From the NCBI RefSeq assembly GCF_040939125.1, contig NZ_CP162495.1, forward strand, positions 3,472,001-3,536,000: a stretch of 64,000 bases of DNA. The letters are read 5' to 3'. Shown here in pieces: positions 1-9,957 of the stretch (position 1 is its first letter; every line of letters starts with the position of its first letter). The stretch is from Clostridium sp. BJN0013. Its GTDB lineage: Bacteria; Bacillota; Clostridia; Clostridiales; Clostridiaceae. The translations under genes and the position numbers were made by a program. A model generated the notes under the pieces. The model was not told the origin of the DNA and did not search any database. It saw only the letters and a program-made list of their open reading frames with translations.

Positions 1-382
1 GAAGACTTCCATTATCAAGCTGTACTGTCTCATAGGCTATAGATATAATTTTCTTTTTAATTAGTAATTCTGTAAGAGGTACATTGGCAGCAAGATGAAG
101 ATAGGTGAATAAAATTTGATTTTCTCTAAAAAGTTCATATTCTTCTTCTATGGGTTCTTTTACTTTCACTATTATATCTGATTCTTTAAATATTTCTACA
201 TTTGTATCTATTATTTTACCACCTACATCCTGGTACTCTCTATCCTCTATTCCACTTCCAATTCCAGCAGATTTCTCTATTAACACCTGGTGTCCGCCTT
301 TTACTAAAGCATGTACTCCTGCTGGTGTTATAGCTACTCTGTTTTCATTATTTTTTAATTCTTTAGGCACTCCTATAATCAC
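1..382 (-). CDS. ald: Alanine dehydrogenase, N-terminal part (cut by window edge)
   Basis: Reading the minus strand from a GTG at 382 gives an open frame running off the window. It begins VIIGVPKELKNNENRVAITP and continues with AGVHALVKGGHQVLIE. This is the substrate-binding N-terminus of alanine dehydrogenase, the NAD-dependent enzyme that interconverts L-alanine and pyruvate plus ammonia. Arg and Lys of the early substrate pocket (NRVAITP, then KEPIEEEY) are present. The start is chosen because a GGGGGAG ribosome site lies 6 bases upstream. The gene sits 16 bp behind an Lrp/AsnC regulator on the same strand, the classic arrangement for an alanine-responsive ald. Only about 127 residues are visible. 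Confidence 0.88.
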   Translation of the reverse strand, partial: MIIGVPKELKNNENRVAITPAGVHALVKGGHQVLIEKSAGIGSGIEDREYQDVGGKIIDTNVEIFKESDIIVKVKEPIEEEYELFRENQILFTYLHLAANVPLTELLIKKKIISIAYETVQLDNGSL

Positions 383-398
383 TATATACTCCCCCTAA

Positions 399-854
399 TT
401 ATTTAATTTGCTCAGGTATTATTGAATGGTTATTTTTAATTGTAGAAAGTGTAACTATTGTCTTAGTCTTTTGAACTCCTTTAATACACTTTATTTTATT
501 TAAAACTTTTTCAAGGGTTTCTGTATTTTCAGTAATAATTTTCAATGCATAATCAAACTCACCCGCTAAATAATGACATTCAACAATTTCATTTTCAACC
601 TGGATGATCTCTATAAATTTATCAATAAATGTTGGGTTTTCAAGACTTACAAACATTATAACCATGAGATTCTTATTAAATTTTTTATTGTTGATAATTA
701 TTGTATATTTTTCAATTAAGCTTGAAGCATCTAATTTTTTCAACCTGTCACTTACTGCAGGTATTGACAGATTAATCTTGCTGCTCATTTCCGAAATAGA
801 AATTCTAGCATTTTCTTGCAGCAATTTTAGTATTTTAATATCAATATTGTCCAC
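399..854 (-). CDS. Lrp/AsnC family transcriptional regulator
   Basis: 151 residues. The N-terminal AsnC-type helix-turn-helix covers about residues 1-60 (DNIDIKILKLLQENARISIS, then LSIPAVSDRLKKL). The C-terminal RAM/AsnC ligand-binding domain covers about 65-140 (VECHYLAGEFDYALKI is the typical GxxD core). Start is GTG at 854, with AGAGGG five bases upstream. It is immediately upstream of ald with a 16-bp gap, so it is probably co-transcribed and acts as the local alanine or branched-chain amino-acid sensor. The direct target is an inference from context. Confidence 0.85.
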   Translation of the reverse strand: MDNIDIKILKLLQENARISISEMSSKINLSIPAVSDRLKKLDASSLIEKYTIIINNKKFNKNLMVIMFVSLENPTFIDKFIEIIQVENEIVECHYLAGEFDYALKIITENTETLEKVLNKIKCIKGVQKTKTIVTLSTIKNNHSIIPEQIK

Positions 855-936
855 ACCGTCACCCTCTTAAATTTATTAAGCAAATTATAATACATATATT
901 AAAAAAATTAAATATATTTTATATAATTACATAAAA

Positions 937-967
937 AATAAGGTTAAAAATTTTTTAACCTTATTTT
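937..967 (-). terminator. Intrinsic terminator 3' of hemL
   Basis: A near-perfect inverted repeat (AAATAAGGTTAAAAA against TTTTTAACCTTATTT) lies 65 bp past the hemL stop. It is flanked by A-rich and T-rich runs on both sides, so it could work in either direction. It separates the hem operon from lrp-ald. Confidence 0.65.
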
Positions 968-1031
968 ATTAATCAATGTATATAAAATTATACCTTCAAA
1001 TTAAATATTTTAAGTATTTCTAAATAAAAGC

Positions 1032-2300
1032 TTAAAAAGTATTAACTGCCTGTAAGAATTTATCAATGTGTTCTTCTGTATGTTTCACATTTAAAAATAT
1101 AGCTTCAAACTGGGAAGGTGCTATATAAATACCTTGCTCAAGCATATGCTGAAAAAATTTAGCAAAAACACTGGTATCACATTTTCTGGCATCCCTATAG
1201 TTTTTAACTTCTGAGTCATTTGTAAAAAATATGGAAAACATGGCTCCACATCTATTTATTACCATAGGTATGTTTTTATCCTTTGATATTTGTTTTATAC
1301 CTTTGTCTAATTTTTTACCCAGCTTTTCAAGCTTAACATAATAATCAGGATTTTCATTCAGCTTCTTCAAAGTTGCAAGCCCAGCAGCCATTACAATTGG
1401 ATTACCTGACATGGTTCCAGCTTGATACACAGGTCCTAATGGAGAAAGTTTTTCCATTATATCTTTTCTTCCACCGTAGGCACCACAAGGCAGTCCTCCC
1501 CCCATAATTTTTGCAATGGTAGTAATATCAGGTTTTATTCCATATAAACTTTGAGCACCTTTATAGGCAACTCTAAATCCACTCATTATCTCATCAAAAA
1601 TAAGTAGACTTCCATATTCATCACAAAGTTTTCTCAATCCTTTTAAAAAATCTATTTTTCCTGGAATTACTCCCATATTTCCTGCTACAGGCTCTACTAT
1701 AATAGCTGCAATATCCTCACCATACTCTTGAAAAATATTTTCTACATTTTCAAGATCATTATATTCAGCTATAATGGTATTTTTTATACTATCTTCAGGA
1801 ACTCCTGCACTTCCCGGGATTCCTTCTGTCATAACACCTGAGCCTGCTTCTACAAGAAAATCATCAAAATGGCCATGATAACAACCTGCAAATTTTATTA
1901 TCTTATTTCTCTTTGTATATCCTCTGGCAAGTCTTACTGCACTCATAGTAGCTTCAGTACCTGAATTAACCATCCTAATCATTTCCATATTGTCTATAGT
2001 AGTACATATATATTTAGAAAGTTCTAATTCAATTTCTGTAGTAGCTCCAAAAGATATAGCACTTTCACTGGTGTATTTTATAGCCTTCACTACATCCTCA
2101 TCACAATGGCCTAAAATCATTGGTCCCCAGGAACAGACAAAGTCTATGTATTTATTACCATCTTCATCATATATATAAGCACCTTTGCCCTTTTTTATTA
2201 TAGGTGGATTTAAAGGGACATCCTTAAAAGCCCTCACTGGACTGTTCACCCCACCGGGCATATATAGTTTTGATTCTTCGAATATTTTATCATTTCTCAT
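1032..2300 (-). CDS. hemL: Glutamate-1-semialdehyde 2,1-aminomutase
   Basis: About 422 residues, full length for the family. It converts glutamate-1-semialdehyde to 5-aminolevulinate, the second step of the C5 tetrapyrrole pathway, using PLP. Seen: the N-terminal [13 protein letters not shown] signature, the PLP-pocket [28 protein letters not shown], and the PLP lysine in [17 protein letters not shown]. An upstream in-frame ATG (2321) exists, but GGAGAG lies 7 bases before the ATG at 2300, which is therefore preferred. It follows hemA by 23 bp in the same operon. No hemB, hemC or hemD is adjacent. Confidence 0.95.
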   Translation of the reverse strand: MRNDKIFEESKLYMPGGVNSPVRAFKDVPLNPPIIKKGKGAYIYDEDGNKYIDFVCSWGPMILGHCDEDVVKAIKYTSESAISFGATTEIELELSKYICTTIDNMEMIRMVNSGTEATMSAVRLARGYTKRNKIIKFAGCYHGHFDDFLVEAGSGVMTEGIPGSAGVPEDSIKNTIIAEYNDLENVENIFQEYGEDIAAIIVEPVAGNMGVIPGKIDFLKGLRKLCDEYGSLLIFDEIMSGFRVAYKGAQSLYGIKPDITTIAKIMGGGLPCGAYGGRKDIMEKLSPLGPVYQAGTMSGNPIVMAAGLATLKKLNENPDYYVKLEKLGKKLDKGIKQISKDKNIPMVINRCGAMFSIFFTNDSEVKNYRDARKCDTSVFAKFFQHMLEQGIYIAPSQFEAIFLNVKHTEEHIDKFLQAVNTF

Positions 2301-2323
2301 TTCATACTCTCCTATACACAATA

Positions 2324-3523
2324 TTATTTACAGAATATCTTGTTTATCAATCTAAGACACTCTTCCTCCGTACCCTTTAATTTTTCTTCCTTCATTACCT
2401 CTATGGCTCTGTTGATATAGAATCTAGCAGTACTTTCTATCATCGTCTTTACAAGAATATCATTATCTTTGGTATACTTTTTATTTTTAAATGTATTTAT
2501 TCTTTTTTCACATATTTCATGACCATACTCTTTTACTTTTTGTATTTCAGGAGAAAGTTCATATAATTTTTCCCACTTCACAAATTCATCTATGTGTTTT
2601 TTAAGGATATACTTATATTTTTCCATGATTTGTTTTCTTTTAATCTTGTTTTTTTCATCTATGACACTTATATCGTCAATATCATAAAGGTTGACATTAT
2701 CCAAAGTTAACACATTCTTATCTACATCTTCAGGTACTGCCAAATCAAATATGGTTAATTTTTTACAGGGAAGATCTACTTTAGAAATTATTTTACAAGG
2801 TGCAGAAGTGCAACTTACAATACAATCTACATCACCATAATAATCTTTTCTATCCTGAAAAGGTATAAATCTAGCCCACCCATACTTTTTATACAAATCA
2901 TCAATCTTGCTTAAATCACGCACTGCAATATATATGATTTCAACATGTAAATTATTTAGATATTTAAATAATAATTGTCCCATTTTTCCAAAGCCAATTA
3001 TCATATATTTTCTAATATTCATATTTAAAATTTCTTTTGCAACTATTGACGGAATTGATACAGGTGTCTTATAACTTTCACAAATATGTTTAAATTCTTT
3101 GCCGCAGGTTACTGCATTTTGAAAAAGTCTCTGAAGTTTACCTTTTATAGTTTTAGCTTTCAAGGCTGCCTCATAGGCTGTTTTAATTTGTCCTAAAATT
3201 TGATCCTCCCCTAAAATTTTAGAGTGAAAACCACAGCTAACTTCCATTAAATGCTTAATTGCATGCTTATCTTTTATGTAAAAAATATACTGTACAAGCT
3301 CATAATCCCAACCCATTCCACAAAATACGGTATTAATAAGTTCTTTTTCTTCTAAATTTGAATCTACATATATTTCTGTCCTATTACAGGTACTTAAAAT
3401 TAATACATCTCCTACAAGTTCATTAATATATTTTAATTTGCTCTCCAATACTTTGGAAGTAATAGAAAATTTTTGTCTTATTACAATATCACACTGACTT
3501 CTTATGCCAATAAGTTGTATCAT
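2324..3523 (-). CDS. hemA: Glutamyl-tRNA reductase
   Basis: 399 residues. It reduces glutamyl-tRNA(Glu) to glutamate-1-semialdehyde with NADPH, the committed step of C5 heme and corrinoid synthesis. Seen: the catalytic cysteine in [14 protein letters not shown] (about residue 47), the [19 protein letters not shown] motif, a Rossmann segment ([15 protein letters not shown]) near residue 175, and a C-terminal helical dimerisation region. The protein is somewhat divergent in the NADPH domain but all catalytic landmarks remain. First gene of a hemA-hemL operon on the minus strand. Confidence 0.93.
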   Translation of the reverse strand: MIQLIGIRSQCDIVIRQKFSITSKVLESKLKYINELVGDVLILSTCNRTEIYVDSNLEEKELINTVFCGMGWDYELVQYIFYIKDKHAIKHLMEVSCGFHSKILGEDQILGQIKTAYEAALKAKTIKGKLQRLFQNAVTCGKEFKHICESYKTPVSIPSIVAKEILNMNIRKYMIIGFGKMGQLLFKYLNNLHVEIIYIAVRDLSKIDDLYKKYGWARFIPFQDRKDYYGDVDCIVSCTSAPCKIISKVDLPCKKLTIFDLAVPEDVDKNVLTLDNVNLYDIDDISVIDEKNKIKRKQIMEKYKYILKKHIDEFVKWEKLYELSPEIQKVKEYGHEICEKRINTFKNKKYTKDNDILVKTMIESTARFYINRAIEVMKEEKLKGTEEECLRLINKIFCK

Positions 3524-3624
3524 TTTATCAACTCCAACATTTACAACTACAAAATATTCAGTTTCATTTTTAAAGAAAAAATCCTCTTAACTAAAGATGT
3601 TAGAAGGAATTTTATAATGTAACA

Positions 3625-3822
3625 TCAAATAATTCTTAGATTCAGATAGAGTTTGCTTATAAGAAATGCTTTTCTCCACCTGAACCTTATTAACAGTATT
3701 CTTAGTGTCTTTAGCACTTAGAATACGTTATCCTTTAGGGGAAGAACTTATCCAGAGACGTAGTGCTCATCCCCACTTTGAAAAAGATGAGGGTGATAGC
3801 CAGAATTGCCGCCTTAGGATAA
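3625..3822 (+). repeat. Dispersed structured repeat, copy 1 (full length)
   Basis: Full-length member of a repeat of about 200 bp seen throughout this window. It begins TCAAATAATTCTTAGATTC and ends near CTTAGGATAA. Three hairpins are visible: one with arms around 3636-3651 and 3675-3690, one at about 3695-3727 (TATTCTTAGTG / GCACTTAGAATA), and a decayed third near 3770-3800. It lies between hemA and the GT39 gene. Unlike most copies, it is oriented opposite to the flanking genes. Confidence 0.85.
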
Positions 3823-3908
3823 AATTATTTTTATTATAACATTATTGTAAAGATAATCAACTAAAATTAATAAGTAAAATTTTTTATCTCAAGATAATTA
3901 TCAAGAGA

Positions 3909-6140
3909 TTATTTCACACTACCTTTTAGATCATACAATACCTGTGAAGTCATACCATCAAATCCACCAGGACTATTATTTCTCATGCTGTTACCCAGTT
4001 TATCATTTATATTACTGTACATATCATAGTAGTTTATACCTGCATTTTTACTATAATTATCTATTTTAGAATTTACATCTTCTTTATTACCAGATTCAGT
4101 AGAATCCTTCCACTGATTTTCTGACACTATCTTGCCATTTTTCTCTACCCAATTCATAATATCATCCATGGAACCTCTTCCCATTCCTCCTGTAAGTACA
4201 TATCTAACTTCCCCATTTTTAACCATAGCTTTAAATTTATCTAATGTAAGTATCTTATCAGAGCCTGTAAAACCACCTAATGCCATTATCCCCTTACCAG
4301 TTTGTAGTATTATATCTTGGGCAGAAGTTGCACTGGAAACTACAAGAATATATTTCTCATCTGTAATATTACTCTCAAGGAATTTTATAAGTTTCTTATT
4401 ATTACTGCCCTCGGAACCTCTTCCTCCCATCATAAAATTACCAGATTCACTATTTGATAGAAGCTCCAATCCTGCTGAAGGCATAGTACCGTTCATCTTA
4501 TGATTTATAGTAGCCGCAGAGCCAATAGCAGGTGTTATTAAAATTCCTATAAAAGCAATGGCTGTCAATACCTTTCCAAACTTTATATTCCCCGGCTGCT
4601 CCAAGTTACCTTTCTTTATTACCTTATATATTATAAGCAATACAGATGCTGCAAAACACAGTATTAAAGAAGATACAATGACAGTTTTAATTGCAGAGGA
4701 TATATTGCTGTAATAAGATAACATTAAAAGCTGTACTAATCCATTTGCAATAAGAGATGCAGGTAGTAAAAGCCACCTTATATTTATACTCTTTTCCTTA
4801 TAAAGTTTCCACATAGAGGCAAGTCCTATTCCTGACAAAGCTGCAATAGGCGGAGCCATCATGGTTAAATAGTATTGATGGAATAGTCCTTTGGTATAGC
4901 TGAAATATAAAAATTCAGGAACAAGCCACAAAACCCATAACATTAAATCTAGTTTTTTTCTATTGTTAAAAGGAAACTTCAGCTTTTCCACTATTGCTGC
5001 TGCAATAAATCCAAATACAGCCAGAGGTAAAAACCACACTATCTGATCTGATAAAATATTTTTAGAGAACAATCTGGTAATGCCTGATTCTGTCTGACCT
5101 CCAAAGTTTCCTGCCATTCCTCCTTGACCGCCTCTTCCTCCAGGCATCTGACCTTCTGGTAATTTCATTTCCTCTGGAATGTTGTCATTTCCACCTAGAA
5201 AATTAGGCATACCTCTATTTTTACTGCCCTCTGCAGTCTTTTGTCTATTAGCCCAATTCCCATTTTGAGCATTTCCATTGCCTCTTTGATTTTGTGTACC
5301 GTATATATTACTATTTCTAAATTCTCCCGGTGCTTGTCTTCCTCCCATACCACTATTATTAAATCTCTCAAGTCCATTATGTCCTAATATAAGTTCCATA
5401 ACAGTATTATTTGTACTACTTCCTACATAAGGTCTATACTGTGCCGGCACAAAATCTACTATTACTGCCCAAGACAGAGATACTACCACAAGTACAACTG
5501 TACCTAAAGCTAGATGTTTTATTCTCTTTTTTACAGGTATTGCTGATGAAATGAGATAAATTACATATGCTGCCGGTATAATCATATAGGCTTGGAGCAT
5601 CTTTATATTAAAGCCTATGCCTATAAAAACCAAGCTTATTATAAGATATTTAAATCTACCCTTTTCTGCAGCCTTAGAGAGGAATACACAAGCAATAAGC
5701 AGTGTCATTACCAAAAGATTATCTATGGTATTATTTCTACTGGCAGCCACAAAAACAGGGGTAATTGCAAGGCAAAGAGCTGAAATAGTTCCAGCTGTAT
5801 TTCCAAAGGACTTTTTCACCATACAATATACAAGCCCAACAGATATAACTCCTGCAAGAGCCTGTGGAAACAATATACTCCATCCACTGAATCCAAATAT
5901 TTTAGCTGATATAGTTTGTATCCAAAAACCTAAAGGAGGTTTATCAATAGATACAAATCCTGAGGGATCAAAAGATACAAAGAAAAAATTTTTAAAATTT
6001 ACAAGCATGCTCTTTACACCAGCAGCGTAATATTCATTTCCATAACCTTCTATACTTAAATTTGTAAAATTCAATATGGCAGATAAAATTAAAACCACTG
6101 CTATTGGAAATTTTTCTTTTTTTAATTTTATGCTTTTCAC
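3909..6140 (-). CDS. GT39/GT-C family membrane glycosyltransferase (YkcB-like)
   Basis: About 743 residues. The N-terminal half has multiple membrane segments typical of the ArnT/PMT GT-C fold, which transfers sugars from polyprenyl-phosphate carriers outside the membrane. Seen: an acidic loop after the first TM (NLSIEGYGNEYYAAG, FDPSGFVSIDKPPLGFW), eight or more further hydrophobic segments to about residue 545, and a soluble C-terminal domain (about 575-743). A low-complexity Gly/Asn/Gln/Met-rich insertion fills about residues 255-355. An ATG at 6155 overlaps the gtrA stop (TAATG), but GGGAGGA lies before the GTG at 6140, which is preferred. Third gene of a GT2-GtrA-GT39 operon. The sugar and acceptor are unknown. 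Confidence 0.8.
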   Translation of the reverse strand: MKSIKLKKEKFPIAVVLILSAILNFTNLSIEGYGNEYYAAGVKSMLVNFKNFFFVSFDPSGFVSIDKPPLGFWIQTISAKIFGFSGWSILFPQALAGVISVGLVYCMVKKSFGNTAGTISALCLAITPVFVAASRNNTIDNLLVMTLLIACVFLSKAAEKGRFKYLIISLVFIGIGFNIKMLQAYMIIPAAYVIYLISSAIPVKKRIKHLALGTVVLVVVSLSWAVIVDFVPAQYRPYVGSSTNNTVMELILGHNGLERFNNSGMGGRQAPGEFRNSNIYGTQNQRGNGNAQNGNWANRQKTAEGSKNRGMPNFLGGNDNIPEEMKLPEGQMPGGRGGQGGMAGNFGGQTESGITRLFSKNILSDQIVWFLPLAVFGFIAAAIVEKLKFPFNNRKKLDLMLWVLWLVPEFLYFSYTKGLFHQYYLTMMAPPIAALSGIGLASMWKLYKEKSINIRWLLLPASLIANGLVQLLMLSYYSNISSAIKTVIVSSLILCFAASVLLIIYKVIKKGNLEQPGNIKFGKVLTAIAFIGILITPAIGSAATINHKMNGTMPSAGLELLSNSESGNFMMGGRGSEGSNNKKLIKFLESNITDEKYILVVSSATSAQDIILQTGKGIMALGGFTGSDKILTLDKFKAMVKNGEVRYVLTGGMGRGSMDDIMNWVEKNGKIVSENQWKDSTESGNKEDVNSKIDNYSKNAGINYYDMYSNINDKLGNSMRNNSPGGFDGMTSQVLYDLKGSVK

Positions 6141-6154
6141 ACATCTTCCTCCCA

Positions 6155-6610
6155 TTAACTGAACACCCAGAATTTATATAATGAAAAATTTATAACTTGA
6201 GCTATTAAAGTAACCATTACTTTGGATATATAAACATTTATACTAAAAGTATTTACTAAGAATTTCATACACAATACTGTAGTTACAAGAGAACAAATAT
6301 TAACTACAATAAATTGAATCAATTCACGATATACTTTCTTGTTAGAGGTTTCACTTTCAAATGTCCATTTTTTATTCAATATAAAACTATTTATTATTCC
6401 AAAACTATAGCCTAATACCTGACTTAAAGTATAATATATACCAAATAAACTTTCACATATAGTAAATACGCAAAAATCTACCAGAGTATTTATTACTCCT
6501 GTAGCAGAGAAGCGACTTAGGCATTTAAGTTTACCATTAAAAATACGATTAAATATAGAATACTTTGCTTTAGTTAACTGAGTCATGATTTTTATCAACC
6601 TTTCTATCAT
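6155..6610 (-). CDS. GtrA/GtcA family membrane protein
   Basis: About 151 residues with four predicted membrane helices (FSATGVINTLVDFCVFTICE, LGYSFGIINSFILNKKWTF, IQFIVVNICSLVTTVLCM, VMVTLIAQVINFSLYKFWVF). The NSFILNKKWTF stretch is the GtrA family signature. GtrA proteins are proposed to flip polyprenyl-phosphate-linked sugars across the membrane. It overlaps the upstream GT2 gene and its TAA overlaps the next ORF. ATG at 6586 is an alternative start; neither has a strong ribosome site. Confidence 0.85.
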   Translation of the reverse strand: MIERLIKIMTQLTKAKYSIFNRIFNGKLKCLSRFSATGVINTLVDFCVFTICESLFGIYYTLSQVLGYSFGIINSFILNKKWTFESETSNKKVYRELIQFIVVNICSLVTTVLCMKFLVNTFSINVYISKVMVTLIAQVINFSLYKFWVFS

Positions 6611-7538
6611 TTATAATACTTTCAATAATATAGTTAGGCCTTCTTTTACTTTCATCAAAAATTCTACCTATGTATTGGCCAATTATTGCTATACAGCTTA
6701 ACATTATACCGAACATAATTAAATCAATAGATATGATAAAGTTAAAATTTATTATATTTATTCCTCTAGTTAAATGTTTTATAATATCTAACACCATAAT
6801 TAGTATTCCTATAAAAAAAGATATTCCCCCCAAGTACCCGGAAATGACAAGAGGTTTATATGAAAATGAAGTTATGCCATCAAAAGCTAATTTTAGCATT
6901 TTTTTAATGGGATATTTACTATCCCCTGCAAATCTCTCCTGTCTTACAAACTCTACAAAAGTCTGTTTATATCCAATCCAGCTTACCAGTCCTCTTACAT
7001 ACCTATTCTTTTCCGGCAGTGAGTTCAAAGTATTACACACCTTTCTATCTATAAGCCTGAAGTCTCCTGTATCCACAGGTATATCAACATTAGTTATGTT
7101 TTTTAGTAACCTATAAAAAGTTTTAGCAGTAAATCTTTTAAAAAAAGATTCCCCTTCTCTTTTTATTCTTTTTCCATATACGACATCATAGCCTTCTTTC
7201 CATTTTTTAATCATTTCAAGAATAACTTCCGGAGGATCCTGAAGATCTGCATCTATTACAACTATTGCCTCTCCTACAGAAAATTCCATTCCTGCAGTTA
7301 TGGCACATTGGTGTCCAAAATTTCTAGAGAAATTAACAAGCCTTATATTCATATCCTTAACACACATTTTCTCTACCTTTTTTCGTGTACTATCACTACT
7401 TCCATCATTTACAAATATGATCTCGTAATTTTCTAAAGTAGAATCCATTATTTTTTTTAATCTTTTATAAGTTTCATCAACAACTAGCTCCTCATTATAT
7501 AGAGGTACTATTATAGAGTAAATAATACTTTTATACAT
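6570..7538 (-). CDS. GT2 polyprenyl-phosphate glycosyltransferase (GtrB/DPM1-like)
   Basis: 322 residues. The cytosolic GT-A domain (about 1-220) carries IIVPLYNEE, the nucleotide-sugar motif FVNDGSSDST, the DxD-type VVIDADLQDPPEVI and DTGDFRLIDR. Two C-terminal membrane helices follow (ISGYLGGISFFIGILIMVLD, IISIDLIMFGIMLSCIAIIG). Such enzymes charge undecaprenyl phosphate with a sugar on the cytoplasmic face. It is first in an overlapping operon with a GtrA flippase and a GT-C transferase, matching the known three-component glycosylation systems (CsbB/GtcA/YfhO-type). Confidence 0.9.
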   Translation of the reverse strand: MYKSIIYSIIVPLYNEELVVDETYKRLKKIMDSTLENYEIIFVNDGSSDSTRKKVEKMCVKDMNIRLVNFSRNFGHQCAITAGMEFSVGEAIVVIDADLQDPPEVILEMIKKWKEGYDVVYGKRIKREGESFFKRFTAKTFYRLLKNITNVDIPVDTGDFRLIDRKVCNTLNSLPEKNRYVRGLVSWIGYKQTFVEFVRQERFAGDSKYPIKKMLKLAFDGITSFSYKPLVISGYLGGISFFIGILIMVLDIIKHLTRGINIINFNFIISIDLIMFGIMLSCIAIIGQYIGRIFDESKRRPNYIIESIINDRKVDKNHDSVN

Positions 7539-7812
7539 TTAATTCACCTCATATATAGTTTAATATAATTTTTATATTAAAACCTTAAAAAACACTTAAA
7601 AACACCATTAATAAATGTAAACTAACTTTGAACATATAGTATATAATCCCATAATTTTACTTAAACATGTATTCAATGTTGTTTATATTGAGAATTTATC
7701 GTATATTGTTAATATATAATATATAGTATTGTTACTAAAAATTTTCAAAGATTTAAAATTTACCAATTATAATTTTTATGTAGATATACCTTATCATAAG
7801 GAGTGAATTACT

Positions 7813-8490
7813 ATGAGACTACTTTTAATTGAAGACGAAGTAATGCTTTCAGAGGCCCTAGTTTACATATTTAAAAAAAACAATTACAATGTGGATGTTG
7901 CCTACGATGGAATTAAAGGCCAAGAAATGGCAGAAATAGATATATATGATGTTATAATACTAGATAGAATGCTTCCTGGAAAAGATGGCCTGGAGATTTT
8001 AAAGGATATTAGAAACAGGGGCATCAGAACTCCTGTAATTATATTAACAGCTATGGATTCCATAAGCAGTAGAGTGGAAGGTTTGGATCAAGGTGCAGAT
8101 GACTATTTAATAAAACCTTTTTCCACGGAGGAACTTCTAGCAAGAATACGAGCTCTTGGAAGGAGACATATAGATTTTATTCAATATGGAACCATACAGT
8201 TGGCTTCTTTAACTTTTGATCCTTTAAGAGGAGAACTTCAGTATAAAGAAAATAAAGTTAAACTTACCTCTAAAGAGTCCCAGCTTTTGGAACTTTTAGC
8301 CCGTAATAAAAATCAAGTACTGACCAAAGATCAGATACTAGACAGGGTCTGGGGACCTGATTCGGATGTAGAAATGAACAACAATATTGAAGTGTACTTT
8401 TCCTATCTTAGAAAAAAACTTAGAAAATTAAATTGTAATATTATTATAGAAACCATAAGGGGTATAGGTTACTGTCTAAAAGAGGTTTAA
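7813..8490 (+). CDS. OmpR/PhoB-type response regulator
   Basis: 225 residues. The receiver domain (1-115) has the acidic pocket (LLIEDE), the phospho-acceptor Asp in VIILDRMLPGKDG (about residue 53), the conserved Thr (ILTAMDS) and Lys (YLIKPFS). The winged-helix DNA-binding domain occupies about 125-225 (LTSKESQLLELLARN, YLRKKLRKL, TIRGIGYCL). AAGGAGTGAATTACT gives the start. It is 3 bp from the histidine kinase gene and divergent from the GT2-GtrA-GT39 operon, which it may control. That target is inferred from position only. Confidence 0.92.
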   Translation: MRLLLIEDEVMLSEALVYIFKKNNYNVDVAYDGIKGQEMAEIDIYDVIILDRMLPGKDGLEILKDIRNRGIRTPVIILTAMDSISSRVEGLDQGADDYLIKPFSTEELLARIRALGRRHIDFIQYGTIQLASLTFDPLRGELQYKENKVKLTSKESQLLELLARNKNQVLTKDQILDRVWGPDSDVEMNNNIEVYFSYLRKKLRKLNCNIIIETIRGIGYCLKEV

Positions 8491-8493
8491 ATT

Positions 8494-9711
8494 ATGTTTC
8501 GAAAATTAAAAATAGAATTGATTCTAATTAATTTAGTACTAACAGGCTTGGTTTTAATAATCATATTTTCAGGTATATATGTATTAATGGAAAGAAGTTT
8601 TGAGCGTTCCTCATATATGCATATGATTAAAACATCACAGATGGAAGATATTCCTCCACCTCATCAATATCCAGACAAAGAATTGATATCCTCGGAAAAT
8701 TTTTTTATTAAGACAAGCAAATCTGGTAAAATCAAAGAAACTTCTACCAATTTTGCACTATCTGAAGAGGTATCTTATAACATAATAAAAAATGTTTTTG
8801 ATAATAAAAATCCAAGAGGTACAATTATCTATGAAAATTTCAATTTGAGGTATCTTAAAGTTCCAAAACAATATGGATTTATCATAGTTTTTCAAGATAA
8901 ATCCTTTGACAGTAAAGTATTAAGGCAATTAATTATTATATCTGTACTAGTATGTATAGCAAGTCTTATACTGGTATTTATAATAAGTTTATTTCTGGCT
9001 AATACATCTTTAAGACCTATTATAAGTGCATGGGAAAAACAACAATCTTTTGTTGCAGATGCTTCCCATGAACTTCGTACTCCCCTAGCAGTTATAACTA
9101 CCAATCTGGACATAGTTTTAGATAATGAAGATGAAACTGTAAAAACTCAAAGTAAATGGCTTGGAAATATCAAACTGGAAACAACTAGAATGACTAAACT
9201 TATAGAAGAACTTCTTTTTCTGGCAAGATCAGATTCACATAACACTGCATTATCTAGTTCCACCTTTAATTTAAGTAATGCTGTTACTGAATCAATAATA
9301 CCTTTTGAGGCACTTTATATAAAACACAAAATAGCTATTGTATATAACATACAACAAGAGGTAATTTTTTCAGGAAATGAAGGACGTATCAAACAACTTG
9401 TAGCTATTCTCATGGATAATGCTATAAAACATACTCAGGAAAAAGGTTCTATAGAAGTAAAGATGTATACCGTAAAAAATAAAATTGAACTTACTGTATC
9501 CGATACAGGAGAAGGTATTCCAGGAGAACACCTAGATAAAATTTTTGAAAGATTTTATAAGATTGATAAATCCCGTTCAAACAGAAATGGTAATTTTGGT
9601 TTAGGTCTGTCTATAGCAAAATCTATAGTTAATGAACATAGAGGAAATATAACTGTATCGAGTACTTTAGGCAAAGGTTCTACATTTAAAGTTATACTTC
9701 CTCTCAATTAA
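8494..9711 (+). CDS. Membrane sensor histidine kinase
   Basis: 405 residues. Topology: TM1 (about 9-31), extracellular sensor segment (32-145), TM2 (about 146-168), then a HisKA dimerisation domain with the phospho-accepting His in FVADASHELRTPLAVI. The HATPase domain follows with N box (AILMDNAIKHT), G1 (VSDTGEGIP), F box (ERFYKID) and G2 (FGLGLSIAKSIV). HAMP is very short or absent. Paired with the upstream response regulator; the signal is unknown. Confidence 0.92.
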   Translation: MFRKLKIELILINLVLTGLVLIIIFSGIYVLMERSFERSSYMHMIKTSQMEDIPPPHQYPDKELISSENFFIKTSKSGKIKETSTNFALSEEVSYNIIKNVFDNKNPRGTIIYENFNLRYLKVPKQYGFIIVFQDKSFDSKVLRQLIIISVLVCIASLILVFIISLFLANTSLRPIISAWEKQQSFVADASHELRTPLAVITTNLDIVLDNEDETVKTQSKWLGNIKLETTRMTKLIEELLFLARSDSHNTALSSSTFNLSNAVTESIIPFEALYIKHKIAIVYNIQQEVIFSGNEGRIKQLVAILMDNAIKHTQEKGSIEVKMYTVKNKIELTVSDTGEGIPGEHLDKIFERFYKIDKSRSNRNGNFGLGLSIAKSIVNEHRGNITVSSTLGKGSTFKVILPLN

Positions 9712-9722
9712 GTTTTTATTCT

Positions 9723-9756
9723 TATGGTGTTATTAATTCATAATTATAACACCATA
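9723..9756 (+). terminator. Terminator hairpin after the two-component operon
   Basis: Perfect 11-bp stem TATGGTGTTAT / ATAACACCATA with a 12-nt loop, 12 bp past the kinase stop and followed by TTTATCC. It abuts the end of repeat copy 2, so it may stop transcription convergently with the M20 peptidase gene. Confidence 0.65.
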
Positions 9757-9757
9757 T

Positions 9758-9957
9758 TTATCCGAACGCTGGAATTGACTAATACTCCCATTTTCTTCAA
9801 AATGGGAGATAAGCACTGCTATACACCTGGATAGGTTCTTCCCCTAAAGGATAACGTATTCTAAGTGCTAAAGACACTAAGAATACTGTTAATAAGGTTC
9901 AGATGAAGAAAAGTATTTCTCATAAGCAAGCTTCACCTGAACCTAAGAATCACTTGA
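9758..9957 (-). repeat. Dispersed structured repeat, copy 2 (full length)
   Basis: Full-length copy read on the minus strand from 9957 to 9758. The first bases (TCAAGTGATTCTTAGGTTC) overlap the last codons and TAG stop of the M20 peptidase gene. Hairpins: GGTTCAGGTGAAG with CTTCATCTGAACC, GTATTCTTAGTG with CACTTAGAATAC, and CTCCCATTTT with AAAATGGGAG. The end reads TCCAGCGTTCGGATAA. Confidence 0.9.

Noticed and set aside
150-398. Plus-strand open frame at the left edge
   Set aside because: It is antisense to alanine dehydrogenase, whose minus-strand translation matches the family closely.
3625-3822. CRISPR or IS605-type interpretation of the dispersed repeats
   Set aside because: Copies are isolated by kilobases, have no regular spacers, and no TnpA/TnpB gene is present in the window; palindromic-MITE origin remains possible but unproven.
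3860-3905. ATCTC..GATAATTATC..GAGAT palindrome as terminator of the GT39 gene
   Set aside because: Mismatches in the stem and no U-run on the coding strand; not secure enough to list.
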